NCBI GenBank assembly: GCA_964420985.1 | Contig: CAYQUT010000021.1 | Span: forward strand, 1 to 52,386 | Length of the DNA: 52,386 nt | Origin: CAMCTV01 sp964420985 | GTDB taxonomy: Bacteria > Bacteroidota > Bacteroidia > Flavobacteriales_D > Sanyastnellaceae | Direction: 5' to 3' | Part shown: in pieces, positions 8,428 through 17,895 of the stretch | Numbering within the stretch: position 1 is the stretch's first letter | Layout of the letters: each line of letters starts with the position of its first letter | The notes under the pieces: model-generated | Told to the model about the DNA's origin: nothing | Seen by the model: only the letters and a program-made list of their open reading frames with translations | The model's database searches: none | Position numbers and translations under genes: made by a program

Positions 8428-9264
8428 TTGTCTAACGAGAAAATTGTCATTGATCCACATTTTAAAAGTAGTCTTTCAATCAGTGAAATAGTCAGGTTCA
8501 AAGAGTTGTTGGTGAATTTGGCCAAGCGAGATTTCCTTGTTCGTTATAAACAAGCCGCCATAGGCGTAAGTTGGGCTGTAATACGCCCTCTGATTAATAT
8601 CTTGGTTTTTGGTTATTTGTCTTCTAAGATCAATGATCAAGGTGATGTGTTGAGTAGTTACCTGAATGTAGCCGCGGCCATGATTTTATGGCAGTTGTTT
8701 CAAAGTGTATTTAATGATGTGAGCAATTCAATGATTGGCAATGCCAATTTGTTCTCTAAAGTTTATTTCCCCAAGATTATCATACCCTTGAGCACAGTGG
8801 GGGTATGCTTGATGGACTTTTTTATTTCTTTTTTGATATTGATTGTGATGTTTTTGGTTACTGGCTATGAAGTTGAACTTCTCAAATTAACGCTCATTCC
8901 AATCATTGTTTTGTTCACCATCATCAATGCTTTGGGGATAGGTTTGATTTTTGCCACATGGAATGTGAGATTTAGAGATGTAAAATTCATCGTTCCATTA
9001 ATGATTCAGGTTGGAATGTTTCTTACTCCTGTTGTTTTTAGCACATCTTATTATTTGGAGAGATTACCCGATTGGCTGGTGCCGATTTATTTTCTTAATC
9101 CAATGGTTTCCGCAATTGATATTTTCAAGTATGCGTTGATGAATCAGGATTTGGGATATAGCATTTATTATTTAGCGGAGTCCATTTTAATGGGAATTGT
9201 GTTGATGCGGTTAGGCTTGAATTATTTTTATCGATTTGAACGGAATTTTGTCGACTACGTCTAA
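8428..9264 (+). CDS. wzm: ABC-2 type polysaccharide export permease (Wzm-like)
   Basis: An inner-membrane permease of 278 residues in the O-antigen/teichoic-acid exporter family. The cytoplasmic N terminus has the family motif ELLVNLAKRDFLVRYKQAAI (about residues 22-42), followed by about six hydrophobic segments and the typical WNVRFRDVKFIVPL loop. The only suitable start is TTG at 8428, since no ATG lies between the upstream in-frame stop and the conserved region. It pairs with the ATPase encoded immediately downstream, whose start overlaps this gene. It is inferred to export a lipid-linked glycan made by the following enzymes. Confidence 0.9.
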   Translation: MSNEKIVIDPHFKSSLSISEIVRFKELLVNLAKRDFLVRYKQAAIGVSWAVIRPLINILVFGYLSSKINDQGDVLSSYLNVAAAMILWQLFQSVFNDVSNSMIGNANLFSKVYFPKIIIPLSTVGVCLMDFFISFLILIVMFLVTGYEVELLKLTLIPIIVLFTIINALGIGLIFATWNVRFRDVKFIVPLMIQVGMFLTPVVFSTSYYLERLPDWLVPIYFLNPMVSAIDIFKYALMNQDLGYSIYYLAESILMGIVLMRLGLNYFYRFERNFVDYV

Positions 9265-10513
9265 TATAGGGAACCCAGTGATCAAAGTTGAAGGCATAAG
9301 TAAAAGGTACGACCTGAATAAATTTCAGGCCGAAAGAAGTGATACGTTGTATCGATCAGCAATCAATAGTATTCGTGGATTGGGTAAACTGATGTCCAAA
9401 AAACAGACTGAAGAATTTTGGGCATTGAAAGATGTTTCATTTGAAATTGAGCAGGGTGATCGAGTAGGAATTATTGGAAGGAATGGAGCTGGTAAATCCA
9501 CCTTGCTGAAAATATTGTCACGCATTACTCCACCTACTGCTGGCCGAATTGAGTATGCCGGACGCATGGCCTCCTTGCTAGAGGTTGGAACAGGATTTCA
9601 CGGTGATTTGTCAGGACGGGAAAATATTTATCTCAATGGTTCAATATTGGGAATGAATAAATGGGAAATTGACAAAAAGTTTGATGAGATTGTCGCCTTT
9701 AGTGAAATTGAAAAGTTTATTGACACTCCTGTAAAACGATACTCTTCAGGTATGTACGTTCGTTTGGCTTTTGCGGTGGCAGCGCATTTGGAACCAGATA
9801 TCTTAATTGTGGATGAGGTATTGGCAGTAGGAGATGCTGCTTTTCAAAAAAAGTGTTTGGGTAAAATGGAAGATGTCAGTCAGAACCATGGCCGAACCAT
9901 TCTGTTTGTAAGTCATCAAATGGCTGCGATTCAAAATTTGTGCAACAAGGGTATTTATCTTAAAAATGGCGAACTCGTGGAGTATGGTCACATTGATCAA
10001 GTAATTCCTTCCTATTTGCGTTCCGGAGCCCAGGCCAATGTGAATACTTTTGATCACAGAACGGATAGATCTGGGTCTGGTCGAGTTCTTTTTGAATCTT
10101 TTCGTTTATTCAATGAACAAGGTTTGGTGGTGGATCATTTTCAAAGTGGATCTGATGCAATCATTGAATTGACCGTCCACTCATCCGAACCGGTTCCCAA
10201 TTTTGTTTTTTCCATCGGTCTGGATGATGATTTGGGAACCAGGGTCACGCATCTTAGCAATGATACAACCCATCAGGTCATTCCGTTGCTTCCTTCGGGA
10301 ACCTCAAAATTACGCTTTCATATACGTCGTTTGCCACTGCGCAATGGGATGTATACATTTACCTTATTTTCCTCCTCAGGTACAGAGATTTTAGATTGGT
10401 TGCAGGATGCGGGAAAGATAGACATTGAAAGTGGTGACTTTTATTCGACTGGAAAGATTACTCCGGAAGGTCAAGGAAAGGTATTTTTAGATTACTCAGC
10501 CATCATAAGTTAA
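9236..10513 (+). CDS. wzt: ABC transporter ATPase with Wzt-type C-terminal domain
   Basis: The ATPase partner of the export permease. From the TTG start, Walker A is GRNGAGKST at 81-89, the signature YSSGMY is at 170-175 and Walker B ILIVDE is at 190-195. After about residue 265 there is an extra domain of about 160 residues, mostly beta, like the Wzt C-terminal domain that recognises the finished O-polysaccharide end in some systems. Start choice is uncertain: TTG 9236, TTG 9248 and GTG 9278 (giving VIKVEGISKRY) are in frame, and no ATG is available. The presence of a Wzt_C domain suggests chain-end-modified glycan, which fits the methyltransferases nearby. Confidence 0.92.
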   Translation: MNGILSTTSNIGNPVIKVEGISKRYDLNKFQAERSDTLYRSAINSIRGLGKLMSKKQTEEFWALKDVSFEIEQGDRVGIIGRNGAGKSTLLKILSRITPPTAGRIEYAGRMASLLEVGTGFHGDLSGRENIYLNGSILGMNKWEIDKKFDEIVAFSEIEKFIDTPVKRYSSGMYVRLAFAVAAHLEPDILIVDEVLAVGDAAFQKKCLGKMEDVSQNHGRTILFVSHQMAAIQNLCNKGIYLKNGELVEYGHIDQVIPSYLRSGAQANVNTFDHRTDRSGSGRVLFESFRLFNEQGLVVDHFQSGSDAIIELTVHSSEPVPNFVFSIGLDDDLGTRVTHLSNDTTHQVIPLLPSGTSKLRFHIRRLPLRNGMYTFTLFSSSGTEILDWLQDAGKIDIESGDFYSTGKITPEGQGKVFLDYSAIIS

Positions 10514-10514
10514 C

Positions 10515-11225
10515 ATGATCACAGCTCTTAAAATTTTTAACCATCAAGTCAGTCATTTTAGACCTTTGGGTCTGATCGCAAAGCCATACAAGTACTTCTT
10601 TAGATGGAGAAAGTCTCTCATTGGAGGAAGGAACTCCATTCAAGATGAGTTACCATGGATAACGTTTGCTTCTATTGATTATATCTCAACGCATCTTCGA
10701 GAAGATTCAAAAGTTTTTGAATTCGGAGGTGGAGGTTCTACTCTTTTCTTTCTGAAAAATAAAGCTTCAGTTTATACGGTAGAACATGATGAAAAGTGGT
10801 TTGAAGTGCTTCAAGGAATTGTACAACAAAAACCAGAGGCCAAGTGGAAAGGATTCTTTATTCAGGCGGAGCAAGGAAATTTTTTGCCCAACCCTTCGCC
10901 TTCTGATCCCTCCCATTATAGCACCAATGATCAGTTTTATAAAGGAACGCACTTTAAAAATTATAGTACTAAGATTCTCGATTTTGAAGATGGTTTTTTT
11001 GATATGGTGTTGGTAGATGGTAGATCTCGGCCCGCTTGTCTTTATCACGCCCTCTCAAAAATCAAAAAGGGGGGATTGTTGATTTTGGATAATTCAGATC
11101 GTGAATACTACCTGACAGCACTGGAGAATGAAATAGACCGGGCGTTTACGAAGATGGTTTTTGAATACGCGCCAAGTCCTTATTCAAGAGAGTTTACGCA
11201 AACAACAATCTGGGTAAAACGATAG
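10515..11225 (+). CDS. class I SAM-dependent methyltransferase
   Basis: A protein of 236 residues with a glycine-rich SAM motif, VFEFGGGGST (67-76), an acidic end of strand 2 (YTVEHDEKW) and a later DMVLVDG motif. Families of this type occur in polysaccharide and FkbM-like loci, and the likely substrate is a sugar or a glycan terminus. It starts one base after the wzt stop, so it is cotranscribed. Chain capping recognised by the Wzt C-terminal domain is an attractive but unproven role. Confidence 0.8.
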   Translation: MITALKIFNHQVSHFRPLGLIAKPYKYFFRWRKSLIGGRNSIQDELPWITFASIDYISTHLREDSKVFEFGGGGSTLFFLKNKASVYTVEHDEKWFEVLQGIVQQKPEAKWKGFFIQAEQGNFLPNPSPSDPSHYSTNDQFYKGTHFKNYSTKILDFEDGFFDMVLVDGRSRPACLYHALSKIKKGGLLILDNSDREYYLTALENEIDRAFTKMVFEYAPSPYSREFTQTTIWVKR

Positions 11226-11229
11226 AGTA

Positions 11230-12195
11230 ATGGCTTTGGCTCCAATCATAATGTTTGTCTACAATCGACCTGATATGGTTGAGCAAACATTGAATAGTTT
11301 GGCTAAGAATGCATTAGCCTCTCAAAGTGAGCTTTATATTTTTTCTGATGGTCCTAAAGTGGATGCCAGTCAAGAGCAACAAGATAGAATCAATCAGGTA
11401 AGACGTGTTATTAGGTCTCAAAAATGGTGCAATCAAGTTGTGATCCTTGAGCGAGAGGTGAACATAGGTTTGGCGAAATCCGTTATGGATGGAGTGAGCA
11501 CTATGCTGGAAAAATATGACAGGGTAATTGTTGTTGAAGATGACGTTGCTCTTTCTCCTTACTTTTTGGATTATATGAATGATGCGTTGGCCACTTATTG
11601 CAATGACGAACGCATTTTGTCAATAGGATCATGGAATTATTTTGCCCCTGCTGAAGCTTTTGATTCGGACCATTTTTTATTTCGATATCCAGATAGCATT
11701 GCGTGGGCAACCTACAAGAGAAGTTGGAGCCTTTTTGAAAAGGACGCCACCTCTGCTTTACAGACCCTAAGGCAATCAAAAAAAATGAGCTTGTTCAACG
11801 GCGATAATCATGCCCGATATTTTGAAGAAATGCTCCAAATGCAGATTGCTGGTAAAATCAACAGTTGGGCCATACGTTGGACAGCAACGGCCATAATCCA
11901 TGATAAATTGACAGTTCTTCCGAGTATTACAATGTCGAAGCATTTGGGATTTGGGGCAGAGGCAACTCATGAAAAAACGGAAGTTGACTATAATGCGCAT
12001 TTGGAACTGAGCAACCGAAAGTTGAATATTTTTGCCCTAACCAACAAAGGGGAAAGCACCGCAGCACTGAGCCATTGGATAACTTTTGTGAAGTCTAATT
12101 TTAATTTGGGTTCAAGTCCAAAATTGACGATCGTCGCAAGATTAAGAAGAAAGTTGGTTGGATTAATTAAAGGTTATGTTAAGAAGAATTTATAG
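11230..12195 (+). CDS. glycosyltransferase, GT-A fold (GNT-I-like)
   Basis: A protein of 321 residues beginning APIIMFVYNRPDMVEQTL, a nucleotide-sugar-binding strand. It has FSDGP (38-42) and a DxD-type motif, VVEDDV, at about 101-106. The arrangement resembles the GNT-I/POMGNT-like GT-A transferases found in bacterial surface polysaccharide clusters. Donor and acceptor are unknown. The last 20 bases overlap the next gene. Confidence 0.82.
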   Translation: MALAPIIMFVYNRPDMVEQTLNSLAKNALASQSELYIFSDGPKVDASQEQQDRINQVRRVIRSQKWCNQVVILEREVNIGLAKSVMDGVSTMLEKYDRVIVVEDDVALSPYFLDYMNDALATYCNDERILSIGSWNYFAPAEAFDSDHFLFRYPDSIAWATYKRSWSLFEKDATSALQTLRQSKKMSLFNGDNHARYFEEMLQMQIAGKINSWAIRWTATAIIHDKLTVLPSITMSKHLGFGAEATHEKTEVDYNAHLELSNRKLNIFALTNKGESTAALSHWITFVKSNFNLGSSPKLTIVARLRRKLVGLIKGYVKKNL

Positions 12196-12967
12196 AGCAA
12201 TCAAACCTGTTCAGCCTTCGGTGGAGGAATCTTTGATACAGCGTGCAACGCGCACTCCGCGGTATACAGCTTGTTCATTTGAATACAGAGGTTTTAAATT
12301 ATTTGCAAGTGATTTTATTTCTGTTGCCTATCAAATCAAAGAGTATTTTGGTGATGAGAGAATGAAGTTTACAGCTTCTTCAACTTCTCCACTCATCATA
12401 GATTGTGGGGCAAATGTTGGTATTTCGGTTTTGTATTTTAAGCAACTTTTTCCAGAAGCCAATATTCTAGCATTTGAACCCGATCCAAACATATCTGCAT
12501 ATTTCAAAAAGAATATGCAGGCAAACGGTGTTAAAGGAGTGCAATTGGAGGAGAAAGCTGTCTGGAAAGACGCGAACGGGATAAAATTTGGTGTTGAAGG
12601 TGCCGATGGGGGGTCAATCTTTTTTGAAGGGGAGAAATCTATTCAGATACCAACAACCCGCTTGAGGGATGTTCTTGAACAATATCCTGCAGTTGATTTG
12701 CTGAAATTGGACATTGAAGGAGCTGAAGTTGAAGTGATAAGAGATTGTCAGGATCAATTGAAGAAGGTTAAATTTCTTTTTATCGAATATCACTCTTGGA
12801 TAGCCAATAAACAAGAGTTAGATGTTTTGTTGGCTTGTCTGGAAAGCAATGGTTTTCGATATTACATCCATTCAATTGGAAATCAAGCAAACAAACCATT
12901 TCTTCAAGTGGACGCCTACAATGGGATGGATGTGCAATTAGATATTTATGCAGTGAACCAAGCCTAG
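12176..12967 (+). CDS. FkbM family methyltransferase
   Basis: A protein of 263 residues with the FkbM-type SAM site DCGANVG (76-82), AFEPDPN (99-105) and the family motif LLKLDIEGAEVEVI (about 175-188). FkbM enzymes O-methylate small molecules and sugars. The ATG lies inside the upstream glycosyltransferase gene (20-base overlap), indicating translational coupling. Second methyltransferase in the locus, so the exported glycan probably carries O-methyl groups. Confidence 0.9.
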   Translation: MLRRIYRAIKPVQPSVEESLIQRATRTPRYTACSFEYRGFKLFASDFISVAYQIKEYFGDERMKFTASSTSPLIIDCGANVGISVLYFKQLFPEANILAFEPDPNISAYFKKNMQANGVKGVQLEEKAVWKDANGIKFGVEGADGGSIFFEGEKSIQIPTTRLRDVLEQYPAVDLLKLDIEGAEVEVIRDCQDQLKKVKFLFIEYHSWIANKQELDVLLACLESNGFRYYIHSIGNQANKPFLQVDAYNGMDVQLDIYAVNQA

Positions 12968-12969
12968 TT

Positions 12970-13938
12970 ATGGATTTGAAGCTTCATCTATATCGAATTA
13001 AAGAGCGTTGGAAGCGAAAATACCATGGTATGAAGAAGGGCAATTGTATCGTTCTGTTGTATCATCGGGTTGCTAATTTGGAAAATGATCCTCAGCAATT
13101 ATGTGTGAGTGTCGAGATATTTGAAGAACAGCTTCAAGCATTGAAAAAGACTCACTCCATTTTGAAAGTAAGTGAATTTTTCGAAATTTTAAATTCAAAA
13201 AAGACTTTTCCCAAAAATGCAGTGCTGATAACGTTTGATGATGGATATGCAGACAATTTTCAAAATGCCCTGCCTATTTTGGAGAAATTGAATTTGCAAG
13301 CGTTGTTCTTTATTGCAACAGCGCGATTGAATTCTAAAGATTTATTTTGGTGGGATGAATTGGATTTGATTTTTGATTCGGTGAAGCGGGGAACCGCAGA
13401 TCTTGAAGATTTGGTCAAGAAATACGGATTGGAAACGACGGAGGATTTGTATCAATTTTATTTAATGAAGTGTAAGACTTCAGAAGCTTTGAGTAAGCGG
13501 AATTTTTTAATCGATGAATTGCGGTCCAGGATTACCTTGGATGAGTCCTTGAAAGCTCAATATGAATTTTTAAGCATTGATGAACTGAAAGCTTTGAGTC
13601 AATCAAAACATGCTGTTATTGGAGCACATACTGTTAACCACTTGTCATTGGGTCATCTACCATTGAATGAGCAACGCAATGAAATACTAGGGTCAATGAA
13701 CCATTTGCAGGAAATACTTCAGATACCAATACGTCATTTTTCATTCCCGTACGGGGAGAGACACAATTATGCAAAGGAAACTTCCAGCCTGTGCCAAGAA
13801 TTGGGATTGGAATCATGCGCGGCGAATTATTGTGATTATGTTGATCACACATCCCAACTTTTTTCCTATCCCCGCTTTGTGGTTAGGAATGACAATGCTG
13901 TTATTCTAAAAGACAAATTACAAAAATTGATATCATGA
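12970..13938 (+). CDS. polysaccharide deacetylase (NodB/CE4)
   Basis: The open frame continues upstream to 12835 inside the FkbM gene, but the ATG at 12970, two bases after the FkbM stop, fits the gene order (322 residues). The NodB motif 1 is ITFDDGYADNF (87-97) with both Asp residues, motif 2 is HTVNH (H220 and H224), and motif 3 is FSFPYG. It probably removes acetyl groups from N-acetylated sugars of the glycan or its precursor. No signal peptide is visible, so it may act on the cytoplasmic side. The end overlaps the next gene by ATGA. Confidence 0.9.
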   Translation: MDLKLHLYRIKERWKRKYHGMKKGNCIVLLYHRVANLENDPQQLCVSVEIFEEQLQALKKTHSILKVSEFFEILNSKKTFPKNAVLITFDDGYADNFQNALPILEKLNLQALFFIATARLNSKDLFWWDELDLIFDSVKRGTADLEDLVKKYGLETTEDLYQFYLMKCKTSEALSKRNFLIDELRSRITLDESLKAQYEFLSIDELKALSQSKHAVIGAHTVNHLSLGHLPLNEQRNEILGSMNHLQEILQIPIRHFSFPYGERHNYAKETSSLCQELGLESCAANYCDYVDHTSQLFSYPRFVVRNDNAVILKDKLQKLIS

Positions 13939-15194
13939 AGGTAGTTCATTTGTCTACCAGTGATATGGGAGGGGCAGGAATAGCCGCTAAAAACTTGCAT
14001 TTGAAGCTAACGCAGCTTCATTGGACATCATCAATGGTAACCAAGGTTAAACTGGGTTTTGATTTTGTTGGACATTTTTGCTCTCAGCCCAATCAAGAGG
14101 AACAAGTGAATCGCTCATTTCTCCAAAGAGTGAAAGCATCTTTGCAGTACAGGCTACCATGGTTATTTCCGCGCAAAGCGTTCAGTCTGCAAGGAAGAGA
14201 AAAGGGATTTGAGTATTTCAGTTTGCCTTTCTCTGATTTGAATTTAAGTTCTATTCCTGCTATTCACCAGGCCGATGTGATTCATTTGCATTGGATTTCT
14301 GATCAATTTGTAGATTATCAAAAAGTGTTTGAACTGAACAAAAAATATGTTTGGACATTGCATGATATGAATCCATTTACCGGAGGATGTCATCACAGCG
14401 ACGGTTGTATGCTATTCAATCAGGATTGTTCGACGTGTTTTCAATTAAAAGGCACCCAACATGAAAACTATTCGAAGAAGATACTGGAATATAAGTTGAA
14501 GGCCTTAAGTAATTTAAGGGATGATCAAATGAAGATTGTAGCTCCTTCTGAATGGTTGTTGAAATTGTCCCAAAAAAGTATATGTTTCAGCCGCTTCGAG
14601 CATATCCATATTCCCAATGTCATTGATTTTAATATTGCGGGAGCTGACAGAGAGGATATCCGAAAAAAATGGTTATTGGATGACAGGGAAATTGTTTTTT
14701 TGTTTGTAGCCCATGATGTGCGAAATACCCGAAAGGGATTAGGTACGCTTATGCATGCCATTGAAAATTTATCCGATAAATCCAATTTGGTTTTAATGGT
14801 TTTAGGCCAATCAGGTGGGTTGATGATAGAAGGTGTAAGGGTGTTGGAGTTAGGATTTGTCACAGATCAAACTGTTTTGAGGAATGCCTATTTAGCAGCC
14901 GATGTTTTTTTAATGCCGTCAATTGCTGAAAATTTTCCCAATACCATTATCGAGTCGCTTCTATTGGGTACTCCAGTTATTGCTTCTGCGGTTGGAGGGA
15001 TTCCAGAACAACTTAATGAATCAAATGGCGTTTTAATTCATTCACATGACTATGAATCATGGATTAGCGGAATCAATTATTTTTTGCAAAATCGACACTT
15101 GTTTGAGAGAGGAAAAATGGCCAAGGAGGCCATGGGAAAATATAATTCAACAAGGATTACAGAGAAATACATCCAGGTATATCATTCATTATAA
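13935..15194 (+). CDS. glycosyltransferase family 4
   Basis: A GT-B enzyme of 419 residues starting MKVVHLSTSDMGGAGIAA, with the phosphate-binding glycine loop of GT4. The segment WTLHDMNPFTGGCHHSDGC (140-158) with later CSTC is typical of a colanic-acid-type GT4 subgroup and carries conserved cysteines. The C-terminal donor site has the EX7E motif (AENFPNTIIESLLLG). Its start overlaps the deacetylase stop by four bases. Confidence 0.9.
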   Translation: MKVVHLSTSDMGGAGIAAKNLHLKLTQLHWTSSMVTKVKLGFDFVGHFCSQPNQEEQVNRSFLQRVKASLQYRLPWLFPRKAFSLQGREKGFEYFSLPFSDLNLSSIPAIHQADVIHLHWISDQFVDYQKVFELNKKYVWTLHDMNPFTGGCHHSDGCMLFNQDCSTCFQLKGTQHENYSKKILEYKLKALSNLRDDQMKIVAPSEWLLKLSQKSICFSRFEHIHIPNVIDFNIAGADREDIRKKWLLDDREIVFLFVAHDVRNTRKGLGTLMHAIENLSDKSNLVLMVLGQSGGLMIEGVRVLELGFVTDQTVLRNAYLAADVFLMPSIAENFPNTIIESLLLGTPVIASAVGGIPEQLNESNGVLIHSHDYESWISGINYFLQNRHLFERGKMAKEAMGKYNSTRITEKYIQVYHSL

Positions 15195-15205
15195 ATAGCT
15201 GAGCA

Positions 15206-15958
15206 TTGAGAGACATCACCATCATCACCATTAATTACAACAATGTCAAAGGATTGAAAAAAACAATGGATAGTGTTGTTTCTCAGTCATTTCAGAACTT
15301 TGAGTACATTGTTATTGACGGAGGTTCCCAAGATGATAGTGTCAATTTAATACACCAGACCTCGCGCATCGATTATTGGATAAGTGAAAAAGACAAAGGG
15401 ATTTATGATGCCATGAACAAAGGAATCAACAAAGCCAATGGAAAATTTTGTTTGTTTCTAAATTCGGGAGATTATTTATTTTCAAGTGATACCCTTGAGT
15501 CCATTCATCACCTATTAACAGATGATGCTGATATTGTCTACGGGAATATGAAAATTGAGCATGAAAATGGTAATCTCACTGATGGATTCATGCCGGTGAA
15601 CATAAGCCGCAGTCACATGCTTCGGGATACCTTATGGCATCCCGTTTCTTTTATTCGAACATCTTTGTTCCATCAATATGGGTTGTATGATTTGAAGTAT
15701 TCAATAGTAGCGGATTACAAGTGGTTTCTTGATGTTATATTTAATCATAATGTGCGCTTGTTGCATGCGGATGGCTTTATTTCAGTTTTTGAAATGGGCG
15801 GAGTGAGCAGTTCAGCAGGTGCGCAATCAAAGTTGAAAGCCGAAAGGAGAGCTGCGCAAACAGAGGTTTTTGGAACCTTTTATATTGCTTTGTTTTATTT
15901 ACAATTGAAATTTTATGGATATTGTAGTCGAATGCTTCAAAGGATAAAGTCGAAATGA
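15206..15958 (+). CDS. glycosyltransferase family 2
   Basis: A GT-A enzyme of 250 residues: ITIITINYNNVKGLKKTMDS at the N terminus, VIDGGSQDDS for the nucleotide sugar, WISEKDKGIYDAMNKGI and FLNSGDYLF carrying the DxD-equivalent. This sequence pattern is common among colanic-acid WcaA/WcaE-like transferases. The start is TTG at 15206, with no ATG available before the conserved strand. It overlaps the following gene by ATGA. Confidence 0.9.
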   Translation: MRDITIITINYNNVKGLKKTMDSVVSQSFQNFEYIVIDGGSQDDSVNLIHQTSRIDYWISEKDKGIYDAMNKGINKANGKFCLFLNSGDYLFSSDTLESIHHLLTDDADIVYGNMKIEHENGNLTDGFMPVNISRSHMLRDTLWHPVSFIRTSLFHQYGLYDLKYSIVADYKWFLDVIFNHNVRLLHADGFISVFEMGGVSSSAGAQSKLKAERRAAQTEVFGTFYIALFYLQLKFYGYCSRMLQRIKSK

Positions 15959-16995
15959 TATCTGTGATTATTCCCACCTATAACTACGGAAGATTCCTTA
16001 GTGAATGCATTGATTCTGTCTTGGCGCAAACAATTGACGATTGGGAATGTATCATTGTCGACAATGCGTCTTCTGATGATACAGAACAAATTGTCTTACA
16101 ATACAAGCAACAAGATAATAGAATACGGTATTGCAAACTGAAAGAAAACAGAGGTCCATCTTCCGCCAGAAATGAAGGTGTAAGGCAATCGAGAGGAGAG
16201 TATTTGCTGTTTTTAGATGCAGATGATTTAATTGTCGAGCAGAAATTAGAAAACGCCTTGATTCTCTTTGAGAATAACCCGGATGCAACAGTCGTCTATT
16301 CCGATATGCGTTACTTTAAAGATGGAAATCAATCGCTTTTGTATTTCAGAATGGCCATGGACCCTGCTAATGATGTCCCATGGATGTCCTACAAAGAGGG
16401 GAGGAAGAAAGAGATGCTCCCTGAGTTCTTGCAAGGTAACCAAGTGGTAATAAGCTCACCAATCTTCAAAAAAACCGCTGTGGCGGAAGTGGGCTATTTT
16501 GACGAGACTTTGCTGCATTATGAAGATTGGGATTTTTGGTTACGATTTGTGTTTTACGACAAAAAGTTTTTATTAGATCTCAATCCTAAGAGCTACACCC
16601 TCATTCGCGTTCATCAGAAAAGTCACAGCAGTAACAACGCACTTAAGATGTGGGTAGGTAGTGCAAGAATTGGAGTGAGATACCAAGATGAAGTAAGTGA
16701 TTTTCACATGCGGATCCTGTTTAAACTTAAGACGCTGGGATCCTTTTTTTTGATTGATCAATTATTGTACAAAAGCAAACACGATAAGTTGTATTTGAAG
16801 CAAGCCTTGACTTTTTTAAATGAAAATTTTGCAGGTAAATACTACGGATATTTATTGAATTTGTTGAATCAGGAGAGGGAGTCCAAATGCATCAAAAAAT
16901 TGAAGTTGTATTATGGAATGCAATACATTAGATTTATCATAACCAAGAAATTATGCCAGTTGTCTCTATATGTATCCCGACCTATAAGCAAATAG
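15955..16995 (+). CDS. glycosyltransferase family 2
   Basis: An enzyme of 346 residues with a canonical GT2 start (MISVIIPTYNYGRFLSECID), VDNASSDDT, ARNEGVRQSRGEYLLFLDADD (DxD near residue 90) and YEDWDFWLR in the acceptor region. The long tail after about residue 230 is Lys/Leu-rich and may be membrane-associated. It is coupled by ATGA to the preceding gene and overlaps the next one by 43 bases, the longest overlap in this cluster. Confidence 0.9.
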   Translation: MISVIIPTYNYGRFLSECIDSVLAQTIDDWECIIVDNASSDDTEQIVLQYKQQDNRIRYCKLKENRGPSSARNEGVRQSRGEYLLFLDADDLIVEQKLENALILFENNPDATVVYSDMRYFKDGNQSLLYFRMAMDPANDVPWMSYKEGRKKEMLPEFLQGNQVVISSPIFKKTAVAEVGYFDETLLHYEDWDFWLRFVFYDKKFLLDLNPKSYTLIRVHQKSHSSNNALKMWVGSARIGVRYQDEVSDFHMRILFKLKTLGSFFLIDQLLYKSKHDKLYLKQALTFLNENFAGKYYGYLLNLLNQERESKCIKKLKLYYGMQYIRFIITKKLCQLSLYVSRPISK

Positions 16996-17891
16996 AGTGT
17001 TTGAATAAATGTTTGGATTCGGTATTGGTTCAAGACTTTAAAGATTTTGAATTAATCATTTCGGATGATACACCAGACAAGAGTGTTCAACGCTTTATTG
17101 AGGAAAAACTGAAAGGTGTGCAATACTCCTATTTTCACCATTCGCCCTCTCTAGGCTCACCCAGAAATTGGAATTTTGCTATCGCGAGTGCCAAGGGCGA
17201 GTACATTAAAATCATGCATCATGATGATTATTTTTCTTCTTCTAGAAGCTTGTCACTTATGGTGGAACACATTCAAGCTGAGGATGCTGATTTTTTGTAT
17301 ACCGCTGCGCATGTCATTTACAAAAGAGGCAATACCCAGCGCATCCAACGAACCACTCCAAAGCAATTGCGAATTTTATCTCGGGATGCGGCCTTTTTGT
17401 TTTTCAAGAATGTTATCATGGGACCATCGGTTGTTTTGTATAAAAATCAGGAGTCTTTTTTTGATGAGTCTCTGATTTGGTTGGTTGATATAGACTTTTA
17501 TATTTCGAAAATGAAAGGAAAGCGTTTCAGTTATATTGATGAACCACTGATTTCATTGGTTCACAATGTAGAGGGGCAAATTTCTGATCAAGTGCAATTC
17601 AACAAGGAAATTCAAATTAGGGAGCATGTGCTGTTATTCAACAAGCTTTGTGCACATGTAAAAAACGTTAAGCCTTATCATTCGTTTTTCGATTATTTAT
17701 TCTTTGATTTTAAAATTCAAACGCTCGAAGACCTGCTTACAATTGTTCCAAGGGCAGCGGAAAACAAAGATTTCTTTATTAGCGTTATCCATGGTGTGAA
17801 TAAAAATCGCTGGTTAAAGTCTTTCTTAAGGAAGTGTTATGGCAGTCGATACAACAACTACATTTTCAAACTAGAACAATTCCAACCCTAG
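16953..17891 (+). CDS. glycosyltransferase family 2
   Basis: A GT2 enzyme of 312 residues: VVSICIPTYKQIECLNKCLD, IISDDTPD, NWNFAIASAKGEYIKIMHHDDYF (HDD replaces the usual DxD) and LVDIDFYISKM. Its ATG lies 43 bases inside the upstream gene. The weaker match to the nucleotide-binding consensus (SDDTPDKS) suggests a different donor from its neighbours, which is inference only. Confidence 0.88.
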   Translation: MPVVSICIPTYKQIECLNKCLDSVLVQDFKDFELIISDDTPDKSVQRFIEEKLKGVQYSYFHHSPSLGSPRNWNFAIASAKGEYIKIMHHDDYFSSSRSLSLMVEHIQAEDADFLYTAAHVIYKRGNTQRIQRTTPKQLRILSRDAAFLFFKNVIMGPSVVLYKNQESFFDESLIWLVDIDFYISKMKGKRFSYIDEPLISLVHNVEGQISDQVQFNKEIQIREHVLLFNKLCAHVKNVKPYHSFFDYLFFDFKIQTLEDLLTIVPRAAENKDFFISVIHGVNKNRWLKSFLRKCYGSRYNNYIFKLEQFQP

Positions 17892-17895
17892 TTTT

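Noticed and set aside
10515..12967. Restriction-modification or phage DNA methyltransferases
   Set aside because: The motifs are of the small-molecule/FkbM type, no DNA methyltransferase catalytic motif is present, and the neighbours are glycan genes.
12835..12969. N-terminal extension of the deacetylase
   Set aside because: It lies inside the FkbM methyltransferase gene and shows no conserved sequence.
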